From Polaromonas sp. (GTDB taxonomy: Bacteria; Pseudomonadota; Gammaproteobacteria; Burkholderiales; Burkholderiaceae_C), in contig RDZZ01000126.1 in assembly GCA_004293655.1 (NCBI GenBank), positions 1-32,838 of the forward strand: a DNA stretch of 32,838 nt. The letters run 5' to 3'. Positions 25,103-32,838 of the stretch are shown piece after piece. The translations under genes were made by a program, and so were the position numbers. The first letter of the stretch is position 1. Each line of letters opens with the position of its first letter. Below the pieces are notes generated by a model, which was not told the DNA's origin, ran no database searches, and saw nothing but the letters and a program-made list of their open reading frames with translations.

Positions 25103-26190
25103 CGCAGAGGCGGGATCGTACTGAATGCCTTCATCGCGCCCTCGCCTATCGACGCACCAAACCGCTTGACCAGCCGCTCGGCCACGTTGTCTCGTCGCGT
25201 GTAGTCTACGATTTCATCGGCCTTGACGATCTCACGGGCCACATACTCAAGCGAACCCAATTGGTCAGCCAGACCGATTTCAATGGCTTGCTGGCCCGTC
25301 CAGAACAGGCCACTGAACGTTTCAGGCGTTTCCTTGAGCCGCTTGCCACGGCCCGCTTTGACCACGTCAATGAACTGCTGGTGGATTTGGTTGAGCATGG
25401 TCTGGGCAAACGCACGCTGCTTGTCACTCTGGGCACTAAACGGGTCCATAAACCCTTTGTTTTCACCCGCTGTCAGCAAGCGCCGCTCAACACCGAGCTT
25501 GTCCATCAGCCCGGTAAAACCAAAGCCGTCCATCAGCACGCCAATGCTGCCCACAATGCTGGCCTTATCGACAAAAATCTGGTCAGCAGACACCGCAATG
25601 TAGTAAGCAGCAGAGGCACAAGTCTCTTCAACCACGGCGTACACAGGTTTTTTGTGCTTGGCTTTCAGGCGCAAAATCTCATCGTTCATCATGCCGGCCT
25701 GCACCGGACTGCCGCCGGGGGAGTTGATCAGCAACACCACGGCTTTGGCACCTTCGTCTTCAAAAGCAGCGCGCAATGCTGCATTGACAAACTCGGCACT
25801 GGCATCGGCTCCTGCTGCGATTTCTCCCTTGATCTCAACGACTGCCGTGTGCGGCACGGTCACGTCCGTCACAGGCGTGCCGCGGTGCATTGCCATCCAC
25901 ACCAGAATGACGAAAAAAGCCAGCCATGACAGACGCACAAAAGTTTTCCAGCGGCGCGTGGCTTTTTGCTCGTTCAATGATGCAAACGCCAGCTTTTCAA
26001 GCGCTGCCCGCTCCCAGCCTGGGGCATGGGCTGCGTCCACCAAGGCTGCTTTTTTTACTTCTTTTTCAGGATTTTCAGGCGCGACTTGCCCCAGATTTAA
26101 TGGATCATCAGGGCCATTTGGGTCCGCCCCGAAGCCTTTGGAAGGATGGCGTGAGGAGTCGTTCGGGTCAGGGCGGTTTGATTCATTCAT
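25099..26190 (-). CDS. sppA: Signal peptide peptidase SppA, short (S49) form
   Basis: SppA degrades leftover signal peptides in the inner membrane, using a Ser/Lys dyad. The 363-residue protein has a hydrophilic cytoplasmic tail of about 85 residues, one transmembrane segment (86-101), then the S49 domain: INSPGGSPVQAG (155-166), EETCASAAYY (188-197) with nucleophile Ser193, and VDKASIVGSIGV (207-218) with Lys209. It is a single-repeat SppA like Bacillus SppA, so it should work as an oligomer. It ends the rluC-HAD-Rieske-sppA cluster and converges on the methyltransferase gene with stops overlapping. Confidence 0.94.
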   Translation of the reverse strand: MNESNRPDPNDSSRHPSKGFGADPNGPDDPLNLGQVAPENPEKEVKKAALVDAAHAPGWERAALEKLAFASLNEQKATRRWKTFVRLSWLAFFVILVWMAMHRGTPVTDVTVPHTAVVEIKGEIAAGADASAEFVNAALRAAFEDEGAKAVVLLINSPGGSPVQAGMMNDEILRLKAKHKKPVYAVVEETCASAAYYIAVSADQIFVDKASIVGSIGVLMDGFGFTGLMDKLGVERRLLTAGENKGFMDPFSAQSDKQRAFAQTMLNQIHQQFIDVVKAGRGKRLKETPETFSGLFWTGQQAIEIGLADQLGSLEYVAREIVKADEIVDYTRRDNVAERLVKRFGASIGEGAMKAFSTIPPLR

Positions 26191-26214
26191 ATAAGAGGGT
26201 AGTTTAGAGAGGAA

Positions 26215-26580
26215 TTAAAACGTCACCGGTTTGAGGTTGTAAGCGCTGTGCCAATACACGATGGCGTTATTTTCTGAAAGCGTGATTTTCACAAGGCCTC
26301 CGTGGCACGGGCCACCCGCGCACTGGCCGGTATCCGGCAGGTAAGCGGCCCCATGACTGGCACACAGCAACCACTGCCCTGTCGCATCAAAAATGCGGTT
26401 GGGTTGCCAGTCCAGTTCCATCGCCACATGGGTGCAACGGTTCAGGTAGGCATGGGGCTGCCCTTTGTAGCGTATGGCAAAAGCCCGGCACGTCTGACCC
26501 GCGTAGTTGATGTCAAACGGCACAGCTTGACCGCCTTCAATCAAATCACAGCTGTTGCAAAGAGGCAGCAGTTCGTCCAT
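26215..26580 (-). CDS. Small Rieske [2Fe-2S] protein
   Basis: The 121-residue protein has the Rieske cluster motif C49-T-H51 and C73-A-S-H76, 21 residues apart, the spacing of Rieske ferredoxins. No transmembrane segment or oxygenase catalytic domain is present. Such proteins usually carry electrons for an oxygenase, but none is adjacent here, so the partner is unknown. It lies between the HAD phosphatase and sppA genes on the same strand, 14 bases after the former. The start is the ATG at 26580; a TTG one codon before is less likely. Confidence 0.88.
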   Translation of the reverse strand: MDELLPLCNSCDLIEGGQAVPFDINYAGQTCRAFAIRYKGQPHAYLNRCTHVAMELDWQPNRIFDATGQWLLCASHGAAYLPDTGQCAGGPCHGGLVKITLSENNAIVYWHSAYNLKPVTF

Positions 26581-26594
26581 CAAGTAAATGGGAT

Positions 26595-27254
26595 TTAACC
26601 GTTGGCAAGAAGCCAGTCCTGCAGATCAGCAATGGAGTGCGCCACATAGTGTGGAGCCAGGGCTTTGAAAGCTGCCGGGTCATGCGCGCCGTAGCTCACG
26701 CCCACACTGGGGCAGCCCGCGTTGACGGCCATCTGCAAATCATGTGTGGTGTCGCCCACCATCAGCACCCGGCCAGGCGGCACGTCAAACTGGGCCATCA
26801 GTTCATGCAGCATGCGCGGATTGGGCTTGCCTGCCGTTTCGTCCGCCGTGCGGGAGCCGTCAAACACGCCTTTGAGTTCAACGCGGTGCAGCACGTCGTC
26901 CAGACCACGGCGGGATTTTCCGGTAGCCACTGCCAATGTGTAGCCACGCGCCTTGAGCGTCTCCAGCAAAGGCAGCACACCGTCAAACAGGCTCAGGTCG
27001 TTGGCGTGTACCTCGTAATGATGGCGGTAACGCTCGCCCAGAGCCGGGTATTTGTCAACTGCCACATCAGGCGCGGCATGGGCCAGCGCCTGCATTAAAC
27101 CCAAGCCAATCACATAAGCGGCAGCCTCGTCGGTCGGCACGGCTCCACCTACATCGCGCACTGCCGCCTGAATGCAGCGGGTGATGATTTTGGTGGAGTC
27201 AAACAGGGTGCCATCCCAGTCGAAGGCAATCAGGTCAAAGTTACGGGGCTTCAT
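26595..27254 (-). CDS. HAD family phosphatase (Gph-like)
   Basis: The 219-residue protein is a subfamily IA HAD hydrolase: DWDGT (12-16, nucleophile Asp12 and acid Asp14), Thr111 of motif II (AVATGKS), Lys143 (GKPNPRML) and GDTTHD (167-172). It is similar to phosphoglycolate phosphatase and the nucleotide phosphatases of this group; the substrate cannot be told from the sequence. It lies between rluC and the Rieske gene, an arrangement common in Burkholderiales. The spacer to rluC holds an imperfect palindrome. Confidence 0.9.
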   Translation of the reverse strand: MKPRNFDLIAFDWDGTLFDSTKIITRCIQAAVRDVGGAVPTDEAAAYVIGLGLMQALAHAAPDVAVDKYPALGERYRHHYEVHANDLSLFDGVLPLLETLKARGYTLAVATGKSRRGLDDVLHRVELKGVFDGSRTADETAGKPNPRMLHELMAQFDVPPGRVLMVGDTTHDLQMAVNAGCPSVGVSYGAHDPAAFKALAPHYVAHSIADLQDWLLANG

Positions 27255-27262
27255 ACAGGGGA

Positions 27263-27362
27263 TTTCTTCACAAGGACACCAGGGAAATCAAACAGGTCAG
27301 GAGAAAGGACATTTCTTCATTGTATTTTTCTCCTTGGCCTCCTTGATCTCTTTGCTCAATGG
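27263..27362. repeat. CTCCTTG imperfect palindrome between rluC and the HAD gene
   Basis: The right arm has CTCCTTGGC, CTCCTTGAT and CTCTTTGCT in a row (9-base period) and the left arm has the approximate complement (CAAGGACACCAGGGAAATCA, then AGGTCAGGAG). The design, two arms of short tandem units around an AT-rich centre, resembles the CGCAGAG elements but the unit differs. Confidence 0.6.
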
Positions 27363-27377
27363 CTTTTTAAGTGTTTG

Positions 27378-28586
27378 CTACTTTAGCAAGAACTGCTGCA
27401 ACTCAGGCGGCAAATCAGCATTCAGATGCACCACCTTACGCAGCTTGGGGTGGTTGAACTTCAGGCTCCAGGCGTGCAAAAACATGCGTTTCAAAGCAGG
27501 CGCACCGGCAGCTGATTTTTGCAGTGCCTTGTTCAACTCGAAGTCACCGTATTTGTCGTCACCTGCAATCGGGTGACCCTCACCCGCCAGATGCACGCGA
27601 ATCTGGTGGGTTCTGCCAGTTTTAATCGTGACCTCCAGAAGGCTAAAAGGTGTGCCCGGTGCCGACGGGTTGGCGGCAATCGCTGACTTGACCTTGACCA
27701 GCGTCACCGAGCGCAGGCCGTCCGGGTGCTCGTTGGCCACAATCTTGACGCGGCGCTCACCGTTGTCCAGCAGGTATTTGTGCAGCGACTTGTCAATGAC
27801 CCGCTTGTTGGCAGGCCAGGTACCACTGGTCAGCGCCAGATAAATCTTGTCTGTTTCACGCTCCCTGAACTGTTCCTGGAGCAATTTCAAGGCCATGCGG
27901 CGCTTGGCAATCAGCAAAATGCCACTGGTTTCGCGGTCAAGCCGATGCACCAGCTCCAGAAATTCCGCTTCAGGCCGGGCCATGCGCAGTTGCTCAATGA
28001 CACCAAAGCTCACACCACTGCCCCCATGCACAGCGACACCCGCTGGCTTGTCAATAGCCAGCAAAAAATCGTCTTCAAACAGCACTGGAAATTCGGCAGG
28101 AGGCGCATAACCGCCTATTGTTGAACTCGCGCCGTGGCGCACCACTTCTTTGGCAGCAGCGATGGCCTGGGCCTTCTGGTCTGCCCGCTCCGAGGTACGT
28201 ATCGGGGGCAGTCGCACCACATCGCCGGCTTCCACGCGGGTATCGGCCTGCGCCCTGCCTTTGTTGACCCGTACCTCGCCACTGCGAATGATGCGGTAAA
28301 CATGGGTTTTAGGCACGCCCTTGAGCTGGCGGATCAAAAAGTTGTCGAGCCTTTGGCCCGCATAATCTTCGTCCACCGTGACCAAAGTTGCCTGTGGTGA
28401 TGTGAGTTCGGACAGGCTGTGGGCAGGCTGGATGGAGGCAGGAACTGGCTGCTCTTGCCCTTGCTCTTGCCGTTTATGCGGCTTGACCTGCGGCTTGTTT
28501 GGCTGGCTTGAAGCCTCGGGGCGGGCTGGGAATTGCCGTGCTGGGCGGTGTGCCCTGGCTGAAGCTGCCCCTATAATGTGTTTCAC
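27378..28586 (-). CDS. rluC: 23S rRNA pseudouridine synthase RluC
   Basis: RluC makes pseudouridine at positions 955, 2504 and 2580 of 23S rRNA (E. coli numbering). The 402-residue protein has a low-complexity N-terminal extension of about 65 residues, an S4 domain (about 79-125, RLDNFLIRQLKGVPKTHVYR, 20 residues), the catalytic motif HRLDRETSG (214-222, Asp217) and GRTHQIRVHLA. E. coli RluC has 319 residues, so the extension is extra. It starts at GTG (28586); the next ATG is far inside the protein. It is divergent from rne, as in E. coli, and a TATAAT on the + strand lies next to its start codon. Confidence 0.94.
   Translation of the reverse strand: MKHIIGAASARAHRPARQFPARPEASSQPNKPQVKPHKRQEQGQEQPVPASIQPAHSLSELTSPQATLVTVDEDYAGQRLDNFLIRQLKGVPKTHVYRIIRSGEVRVNKGRAQADTRVEAGDVVRLPPIRTSERADQKAQAIAAAKEVVRHGASSTIGGYAPPAEFPVLFEDDFLLAIDKPAGVAVHGGSGVSFGVIEQLRMARPEAEFLELVHRLDRETSGILLIAKRRMALKLLQEQFRERETDKIYLALTSGTWPANKRVIDKSLHKYLLDNGERRVKIVANEHPDGLRSVTLVKVKSAIAANPSAPGTPFSLLEVTIKTGRTHQIRVHLAGEGHPIAGDDKYGDFELNKALQKSAAGAPALKRMFLHAWSLKFNHPKLRKVVHLNADLPPELQQFLLK
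28572..28577 (+). promoter_or_regulatory. TATAAT -10 box, possible rne promoter
   Basis: A perfect TATAAT on the + strand lies 9 bases from the rluC start codon. The -35 region at the right distance (TGTGCC around 28549-28554) is poor. If used, transcription would start near 28584 and give rne an untranslated leader of about 590 bases. Long rne leaders are known in enterobacteria, where they mediate autoregulation. Confidence 0.4.
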
Positions 28587-29178
28587 TGGTGTTACGCTGT
28601 AAGTGGTTGATTTGTCTGGAGTTTAGTCCACACGAACAGGGTCCGGATCAAAAAATCCAATCCCCAAGCCGCAAACAGCCATACCGGAAGGTCGATGCCC
28701 ATTCAGGCAATCCGTCTAAGCGACCAGTGCCAGGCACTGCGCCCCAGCGAATTGCATGACAGACAAGTCGGCGTTTTGCGATACAACTACGGAAATACCA
28801 TGCAGACAGCCCAGCGGGCTGTTTGCGGATCCAGCTGAGAAACAAGTCTTTGAACAGGCCGCCCTCGAATGACAACGCTAACCAGTCTGATTTATCTATG
28901 CCTGCAGCGCCTTTTAGCGCTGCTGATTGGTATGAATCAGCCTGCGCCCCTTGTAAAACTTGCGCGAGCAGTTACTCTTTTAGTAGCAAGCACCTGTTTG
29001 GCCCCCGCTCGCTCCATCCACGCGCCTACGCTTTCTAACCACTCTTCCAGCTGACTTCCAGCTGGCTGGGTTGCGTTTGAAGCTCTCCGGCAATTCCCCA
29101 CGTTCGCACTGCGCCTTCTTTGGCATCGTTGGCCCATTTTTGGGCTGGAGTGACAACGCATGATTGAAGGAACACCCG
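28587..29178 (+). other. Leader region of rne with several hairpins
   Basis: About 590 bases between rluC and rne. No open frame has recognisable content. Hairpins: ACAGCCC-AGC-GGGCTGT (28806-28822, perfect 7-bp stem), CAGCGC-CTTTTA-GCGCTG (28905-28922), CCAGCT...AGCTGG (29047-29065) and GGCCCA-TTTTT-GGGCT near 29131-29147, close to the start codon. E. coli rne has a 361-base leader with hairpins that RNase E senses to lower its own synthesis. A similar role here is inferred from gene identity, length and hairpins only. Confidence 0.5.
29167..29172 (+). promoter_or_regulatory. Shine-Dalgarno deciding the rne start
   Basis: AAGGAA lies 6 bases before the ATG at 29179 and sets this as the rne start. 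A TTG at 29164 overlaps the site's upstream edge and would add five residues not seen in RNase E proteins. Confidence 0.7.
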
Positions 29179-32100
29179 ATGAAACGGATGCTGATAAACG
29201 CCACGCAGGCAGAAGAGCGCCGCCTGGCGATTGTTGATGGACAAAAACTCCTCGACTATGAAATTGAAATTGAAGGGCGCGAACAGCGCAAGGGCAACAT
29301 CTACAAGGCTGTCGTCACGCGGGTCGAGCCTTCACTGGAGGCCTGTTTTGTCGATTACGGCGAAGACCGCCACGGCTTTTTGCCATTCAAGGAAATCTCG
29401 CGCAATTACTTTGCATCTGGTGTGCCCGTCAGCCAGGCGCGCATCCAGGACGTGATTCGCGAAGGCCAGGAACTGATGGTTCAGGTCGAAAAAGAAGAAC
29501 GCGGCAACAAGGGCGCAGCGCTGACCACGTTTGTCTCACTCGCTGGCCGCTATGTGGTGCTCATGCCCAACAACCCGCGCGGTGGCGGTGTCAGCCGCCG
29601 GATTGAAGGCGAAGACCGGGCTGAACTCAAGGAAAACATGGACCAGCTGGAATACCCGGCAGGCTCCAGCATCATTGCCCGCACCGCTGGTATTGGCCGC
29701 AGCGCCCCTGAGTTGCAGTGGGACTTGAATTACCTGATCAAACTCTGGACCGCGATTGAAGGCGCTGGCAAGGGCGGCAAAGGCGCCTTCCTGATTTATC
29801 AGGAATCGAGCTTGGTCATCCGCGCGATTCGTGACTATTTCAACAGCGACATTGGCGATATTTTGTTCGACACCGATGACGTGTACGAGCAAGCCCGCCA
29901 GTTCATGGCCCATGTCATGCCAGAGCATGAGCACCGCGTCAAACGCTACCGTGACGATGCACCGCTGTTTTCCCGCTTTCAGATCGAGCACCAGATCGAG
30001 TCGGCCTATGCCCGTACCGTGCAGTTGCCAAGTGGCGGCGCGATTGTGATTGACCACACCGAAGCGCTGGTGTCGGTGGACGTCAACTCGGCCCGGGCGA
30101 TCAAGGGCGGCGACATTGAGGAAACCGCCACCCGCACCAATCTGGAAGCCGCTGATGAAGTGGCACGCCAGATGCGTTTGCGAGATCTGGGCGGCATCAT
30201 CGTCATCGACTTCATTGACATGGAGGAGTCCCGCAACCGCCGCGATGTTGAAAACCGCTTGCGCGACGCACTGCGCCAAGACCGGGCTAGAGTCCAGTTT
30301 GGCACTATCAGCAAGTTTGGCCTGATGGAGATGAGCCGTCAGCGCCTGCGCCCGGCGCTGTCCGAAGGTGCCTCGATTCCTTGCCCACGCTGCGGTGGCT
30401 CGGGTCACATCCGTGACACTGAGAGTTCGGCACTGCAGATTTTGCGAATCATTCAGGAAGAGTCGCTCAAAGACAGCACGGCTTCCGTGCTGTGCCAGGT
30501 GCCAGTCGATGTGGCGTCTTTCCTGTTGAATGAAAAGCGCTCGGAGATCAGCAAAATCGAGATGAAGCAACGCATCAACGTGTTGCTGGTGCCCAACAAG
30601 ATGCTGGAGACACCGAACTACAAGCTGGAGCGCCTCAAACATGACGACCCACGTCTGGACAACATCGAGGCCAGCTACAAAATGGCTGACGAGATGGAAG
30701 ACGCACCTGCTGTCACACGCCGCAGCCAGGAAAAGCACAACAAGCAAGAACCCGTCATCAAAGGCGTGCTGCCTGATGCGCCGGCTCCTGTGGCGGTACC
30801 AAAGCAGGTGATTGCACCTGTTACGGCCGCACCTGCACCAGTAGCGGTACCTGTTGCGGCGCCAGCGGTGTCCGCACCCGCAGAAAAGGGCTTTTTTGGC
30901 TGGATCAAAGGCTTGTTTGGTGGTGCTGAAGTGCCGTCGCCTGCGCCCGCACCTGCTGCATCTAAACCCGAAGTCAAGAAAGAAGCAAACACCAGCGCGC
31001 CACTGCCCGATGCGCGCGCAGAAAATCGTCCTGATGTACGCACCGAACGTGGCCGGGATGGTGAGCGCGGTGGCCGCGACAGCCGACGGAATGGTCGCAG
31101 CCGTGGTGAAAGCCGCAATGCCGAAGGCCGTCTGGACGGCCGTGCTGAAAATCGCAACGACAGCCGAAGTGACGGTCGGGGTAACGAGCGCCGGGAGCGC
31201 ACCCACGATACACGCGCCGAAGGTACACGTCAGGAGCGCCCGGCAGGCGATATGCGTGGTGAATCGCTGCGCCATGACAGCCGGGCAGACATGCCGAACC
31301 GTGGTGATGGTCAGCAGCGTGGCGAGAGCCGCAATGAAAACCGTGATCCGCGCGAGTCTCGCGTTGATGGTGCGCGCAGCGAGCGCCCCCGCCGTGAGCG
31401 CGGTGAGCGCACAGAGCGTAGCGACCGCACAACACCACGCGATGCGGCAGAACAAGACCTTGCACTGGCGAATCAAGCCGCCATGGCAGCCGCCGTGCGC
31501 GCCGGTGATGACACCGAACCTGTGCAAGACCGCCCTGCCCCGGACGCTGGCCGCAATGAAAGCCGCCGCGAGCGCGGTGAGCGCAACGGGCGCCGCAACG
31601 ACCGCCGCGCCGAACGCAGCGAAGCGGGTAACGCAGACGCTGAAAAAGAAGGCATATCCAACCCTGAGACTGTTTCATCAGCAGCAACAGTCACGGCAAT
31701 GCCATCGCCGTTGCCCGCGTTCAATGAGAACAGCGCGGAGTCGCGTCAGCCCAGAGAGCGCCGCAGCCGGGACCGTTATGGCCGCGATCGTCGCGAGCGA
31801 GGTGACGGTGCCGAACGTGGCGAACCAGGCGCAGTGACAGAGCCAGTCTTGAGTCGTGATGAAACACCTGCATTTCCAGAACCAAAACAGGCTCCAGCGC
31901 AGCAGGAGACTGGTTTTTTTGCTACTGAAATCATAGCAAATAAACCGCTTGTACCGGCGACTCACGAAAGCCTCATGACATTGCCAGTGGCCCCTACAGC
32001 ACCTTTGAATGTCGCCAATGATGCAGTTGCTGCGACAAAACCAGTGCTTGCTAGCACTGCTGCGGCGGCTGAACCAACACATGGCAGCATGCCCCAAGTT

Positions 32101-32346
32101 CAGTCTTACGAGTTGCCCTTGCAAGACCTGATGCAGATAGCTCAGGCTTCAGGTTTGCAATGGGTCAATTCAGACGCTGACAGAGTTGCGCAAGTCAACG
32201 CGGCCATGGCGCTTGAAGTCAAGCCTACGCGCGCACCGCGTGAGCGTGCTGTTGTTGCCGTATCGAGCCAAGCTCCTCTGATACTGGTGGAGACCAAGCG
32301 CGACTTGCGCGACATGCCTCTGCCGTTTGAGAAACCAGCGCAATAA
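29179..32346 (+). CDS. rne: Ribonuclease E
   Basis: RNase E starts most mRNA decay and processes rRNA and tRNA precursors. From the ATG at 29179 it has 1055 residues. The N-terminal half is complete: KRMLINATQ start, S1 domain (about 33-115), the DNase I-like domain with metal-binding Asp301 (SVDVNSARA) and Asp344 (IVIDFIDM), and the zinc link CPRCGGSGH (Cys402, Cys405). The C-terminal half is low complexity. It has an amphipathic stretch [14 protein letters not shown] (569-582), placed like the membrane-binding segment A of E. coli RNase E, then a long Arg/Glu/Asp/Asn-rich stretch (about 610-820) with repeated RxESR/RAENR-like units, probably RNA-binding and disordered. A GCTA/TAGC palindrome lies in frame at 31918-31940. 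Confidence 0.97.
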   Translation: MKRMLINATQAEERRLAIVDGQKLLDYEIEIEGREQRKGNIYKAVVTRVEPSLEACFVDYGEDRHGFLPFKEISRNYFASGVPVSQARIQDVIREGQELMVQVEKEERGNKGAALTTFVSLAGRYVVLMPNNPRGGGVSRRIEGEDRAELKENMDQLEYPAGSSIIARTAGIGRSAPELQWDLNYLIKLWTAIEGAGKGGKGAFLIYQESSLVIRAIRDYFNSDIGDILFDTDDVYEQARQFMAHVMPEHEHRVKRYRDDAPLFSRFQIEHQIESAYARTVQLPSGGAIVIDHTEALVSVDVNSARAIKGGDIEETATRTNLEAADEVARQMRLRDLGGIIVIDFIDMEESRNRRDVENRLRDALRQDRARVQFGTISKFGLMEMSRQRLRPALSEGASIPCPRCGGSGHIRDTESSALQILRIIQEESLKDSTASVLCQVPVDVASFLLNEKRSEISKIEMKQRINVLLVPNKMLETPNYKLERLKHDDPRLDNIEASYKMADEMEDAPAVTRRSQEKHNKQEPVIKGVLPDAPAPVAVPKQVIAPVTAAPAPVAVPVAAPAVSAPAEKGFFGWIKGLFGGAEVPSPAPAPAASKPEVKKEANTSAPLPDARAENRPDVRTERGRDGERGGRDSRRNGRSRGESRNAEGRLDGRAENRNDSRSDGRGNERRERTHDTRAEGTRQERPAGDMRGESLRHDSRADMPNRGDGQQRGESRNENRDPRESRVDGARSERPRRERGERTERSDRTTPRDAAEQDLALANQAAMAAAVRAGDDTEPVQDRPAPDAGRNESRRERGERNGRRNDRRAERSEAGNADAEKEGISNPETVSSAATVTAMPSPLPAFNENSAESRQPRERRSRDRYGRDRRERGDGAERGEPGAVTEPVLSRDETPAFPEPKQAPAQQETGFFATEIIANKPLVPATHESLMTLPVAPTAPLNVANDAVAATKPVLASTAAAAEPTHGSMPQVQSYELPLQDLMQIAQASGLQWVNSDADRVAQVNAAMALEVKPTRAPRERAVVAVSSQAPLILVETKRDLRDMPLPFEKPAQ
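31918..31940. repeat. GCTA/TAGC palindrome inside the rne reading frame
   Basis: TTTGCTA (31918-31924) and TAGCAAA (31934-31940) are exact inverted repeats, followed by TAAACCGCTTG. The form matches the intergenic palindrome at 945-965 and the Comamonadaceae elements I recall. It is read in frame as [12 protein letters not shown] in the poorly conserved C-terminal part of RNase E. Confidence 0.5.
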
Positions 32347-32362
32347 AAGCCAGGTTGGCGGG

Positions 32363-32388
32363 CCCTCATCGACGACCCTCGATGAGGG
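32363..32388 (+). terminator. Stem-loop downstream of rne
   Basis: CCCTCATCGA (32363-32372), a 6-base loop and TCGATGAGGG (32379-32388) form a perfect 10-bp stem 17 bases after the rne stop. No T-run follows, so it may protect the 3' end or pause polymerase rather than terminate alone. Confidence 0.55.
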
Positions 32389-32538
32389 TCACACTGCTCT
32401 TCATTCTGGCTCTTGGCCGACTCATCAGCGAAGACAGCGAAGACTCTTGGGCTCAGGGAAAGTCAAGGTTTTGGGCAGACAGCAATAAAAATTAGTCGCA
32501 CTACTGCCAACGGTTGCCAACTGTTGCGGTCAAGAAAG

Positions 32539-32576
32539 AAAAAAGCCCTGTAAATCAATGATTTACAGGGCTTTTT
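32539..32576. terminator. Bidirectional terminator between rne and tRNA-Asp
   Basis: A near-perfect palindrome with stem GCCCTGTAAATC/GATTTACAGGGC and a 3-base loop, flanked by A6 on the left and T5 on the right. It terminates rne from the left and the tRNA transcript from the right; the tRNA-Asp 3' end is 5 bases away. Confidence 0.9.
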
Positions 32577-32580
32577 GTAC

Positions 32581-32657
32581 TGGCGGAGCGGACGGGACTC
32601 GAACCCGCGACCCCCGGCGTGACAGGCCGGTATTCTAACCAACTGAACTACCACTCC
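32581..32657 (-). tRNA. tRNA-Asp (GTC)
   Basis: A 77-base tRNA with encoded CCA. The 5' GGAGTGG pairs with the 3' CCGCTCC-type acceptor end; the D-arm (TAGTTCAGTTGG), anticodon loop CTGTCAC (anticodon GTC at 32621-32623) and T-arm GGTTCGAGTCC are all present. It follows the tRNA-Glu gene on the same strand by 91 bases, probably in one transcript. Confidence 0.97.
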
Positions 32658-32748
32658 TGGTAGTGGCAACCTCTGCTCTTTCGAGCCAAGTGCCTTCATT
32701 GCTGAAAGCTGTTACCTGCTTGTGCCGTTTGACTTTTCAGTCAAATTT

Positions 32749-32824
32749 TGGCGACCCCACGGGGATTCGAACCCCGGTACTCACCGTGAAAGGGTGATGT
32801 CCTAGGCCTCTAGACGATGGGGTC
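32749..32824 (-). tRNA. tRNA-Glu (TTC)
   Basis: A 76-base tRNA with encoded CCA. The acceptor stem GACCCCA/TGGGGTC, anticodon loop CTTTCAC (anticodon TTC at 32788-32790) and T-loop GGTTCGAATCC are complete. It lies at the right edge of the window; its promoter would be outside. Confidence 0.97.
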
Positions 32825-32838
32825 AAAGCCTTGGATCT

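Noticed and set aside
28823-29054. Short open frames in the rne leader on both strands
   Set aside because: No coding character or ribosome binding site. The hairpins and position fit an untranslated leader better.
29536-31527. Long open frame (663 codons) on the - strand opposite rne
   Set aside because: It is antisense to a clear RNase E gene. Its composition (His/Cys/Arg-rich, no domain) is what the reverse of an Arg/Ala-rich GC-rich gene gives.
32463-32699. 78-codon open frame on the - strand over tRNA-Asp
   Set aside because: It reads through a tRNA gene and its terminator and has no independent support.

Overview
The window is a chromosomal housekeeping region of a betaproteobacterium, order Burkholderiales, and most likely family Comamonadaceae (Rhodoferax/Polaromonas-like). 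The evidence is gene order (fab cluster, then rpoE-rseA-rseB-degQ, then lepA-lepB-DUF4845-rnc-era-recO-pdxJ-acpS), protein sequence character, and a short GCTA...TAGC palindrome that I recall from intergenic regions of that family. The genus is an inference; nothing here fixes it.

Layout: (1) 1-1000 holds a small accessory island, a HicA/HicB toxin-antitoxin pair on the + strand. (2) 998-23671 is about 22.7 kb of genes all read from the - strand. In transcription order: yceD-rpmF-plsX-fabH, then an inserted pair (sialidase-like BNR protein and a polytopic membrane protein), fabD-fabG-acpP-fabF, a YgfX-like membrane protein, rpoE-rseA-rseB-degQ (envelope stress), a terminator, then lepA-lepB-DUF4845-rnc-era-recO-pdxJ-acpS-nagZ. 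(3) 23697-25102 is a short + strand pair, a Maf/YceF pyrophosphatase and a tetrapyrrole-methylase-fold methyltransferase. (4) 25099-28586 is a - strand cluster read rluC, HAD phosphatase, Rieske protein, sppA. (5) rne (RNase E) is on the + strand, divergent from rluC, with a leader of about 590 bp. It faces tRNA-Asp and tRNA-Glu genes on the - strand across a bidirectional terminator.

Together the genes cover fatty acid and phospholipid precursor synthesis (PlsX, FabH, FabD, FabG, ACP, FabF, AcpS), envelope stress signalling and proteolysis (RpoE, RseA, RseB, DegQ, SppA, LepB), translation and ribosome maturation (LepA, Era, RNase III, RluC, L32, YceD), RNA decay (RNase E), recombination (RecO), vitamin B6 synthesis (PdxJ) and cell wall recycling (NagZ). 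The protein-coding content is mostly conventional.

The unusual material lies in the spacers and in a few coding edges. There are three copies of a CGCAGAG-rich imperfect palindrome around acpS, recO and era. Runs of 11-bp tandem repeats flank an apparently C-terminally shortened DUF4845 gene. GCTA/TAGC palindromes occur inside the coding sequence of rne and in the rseB signal peptide. Two non-lipid genes interrupt the fab cluster. The spacer upstream of lepA carries DnaA-box-like motifs and a C9T7 tract. I found no convincing wholly new system.
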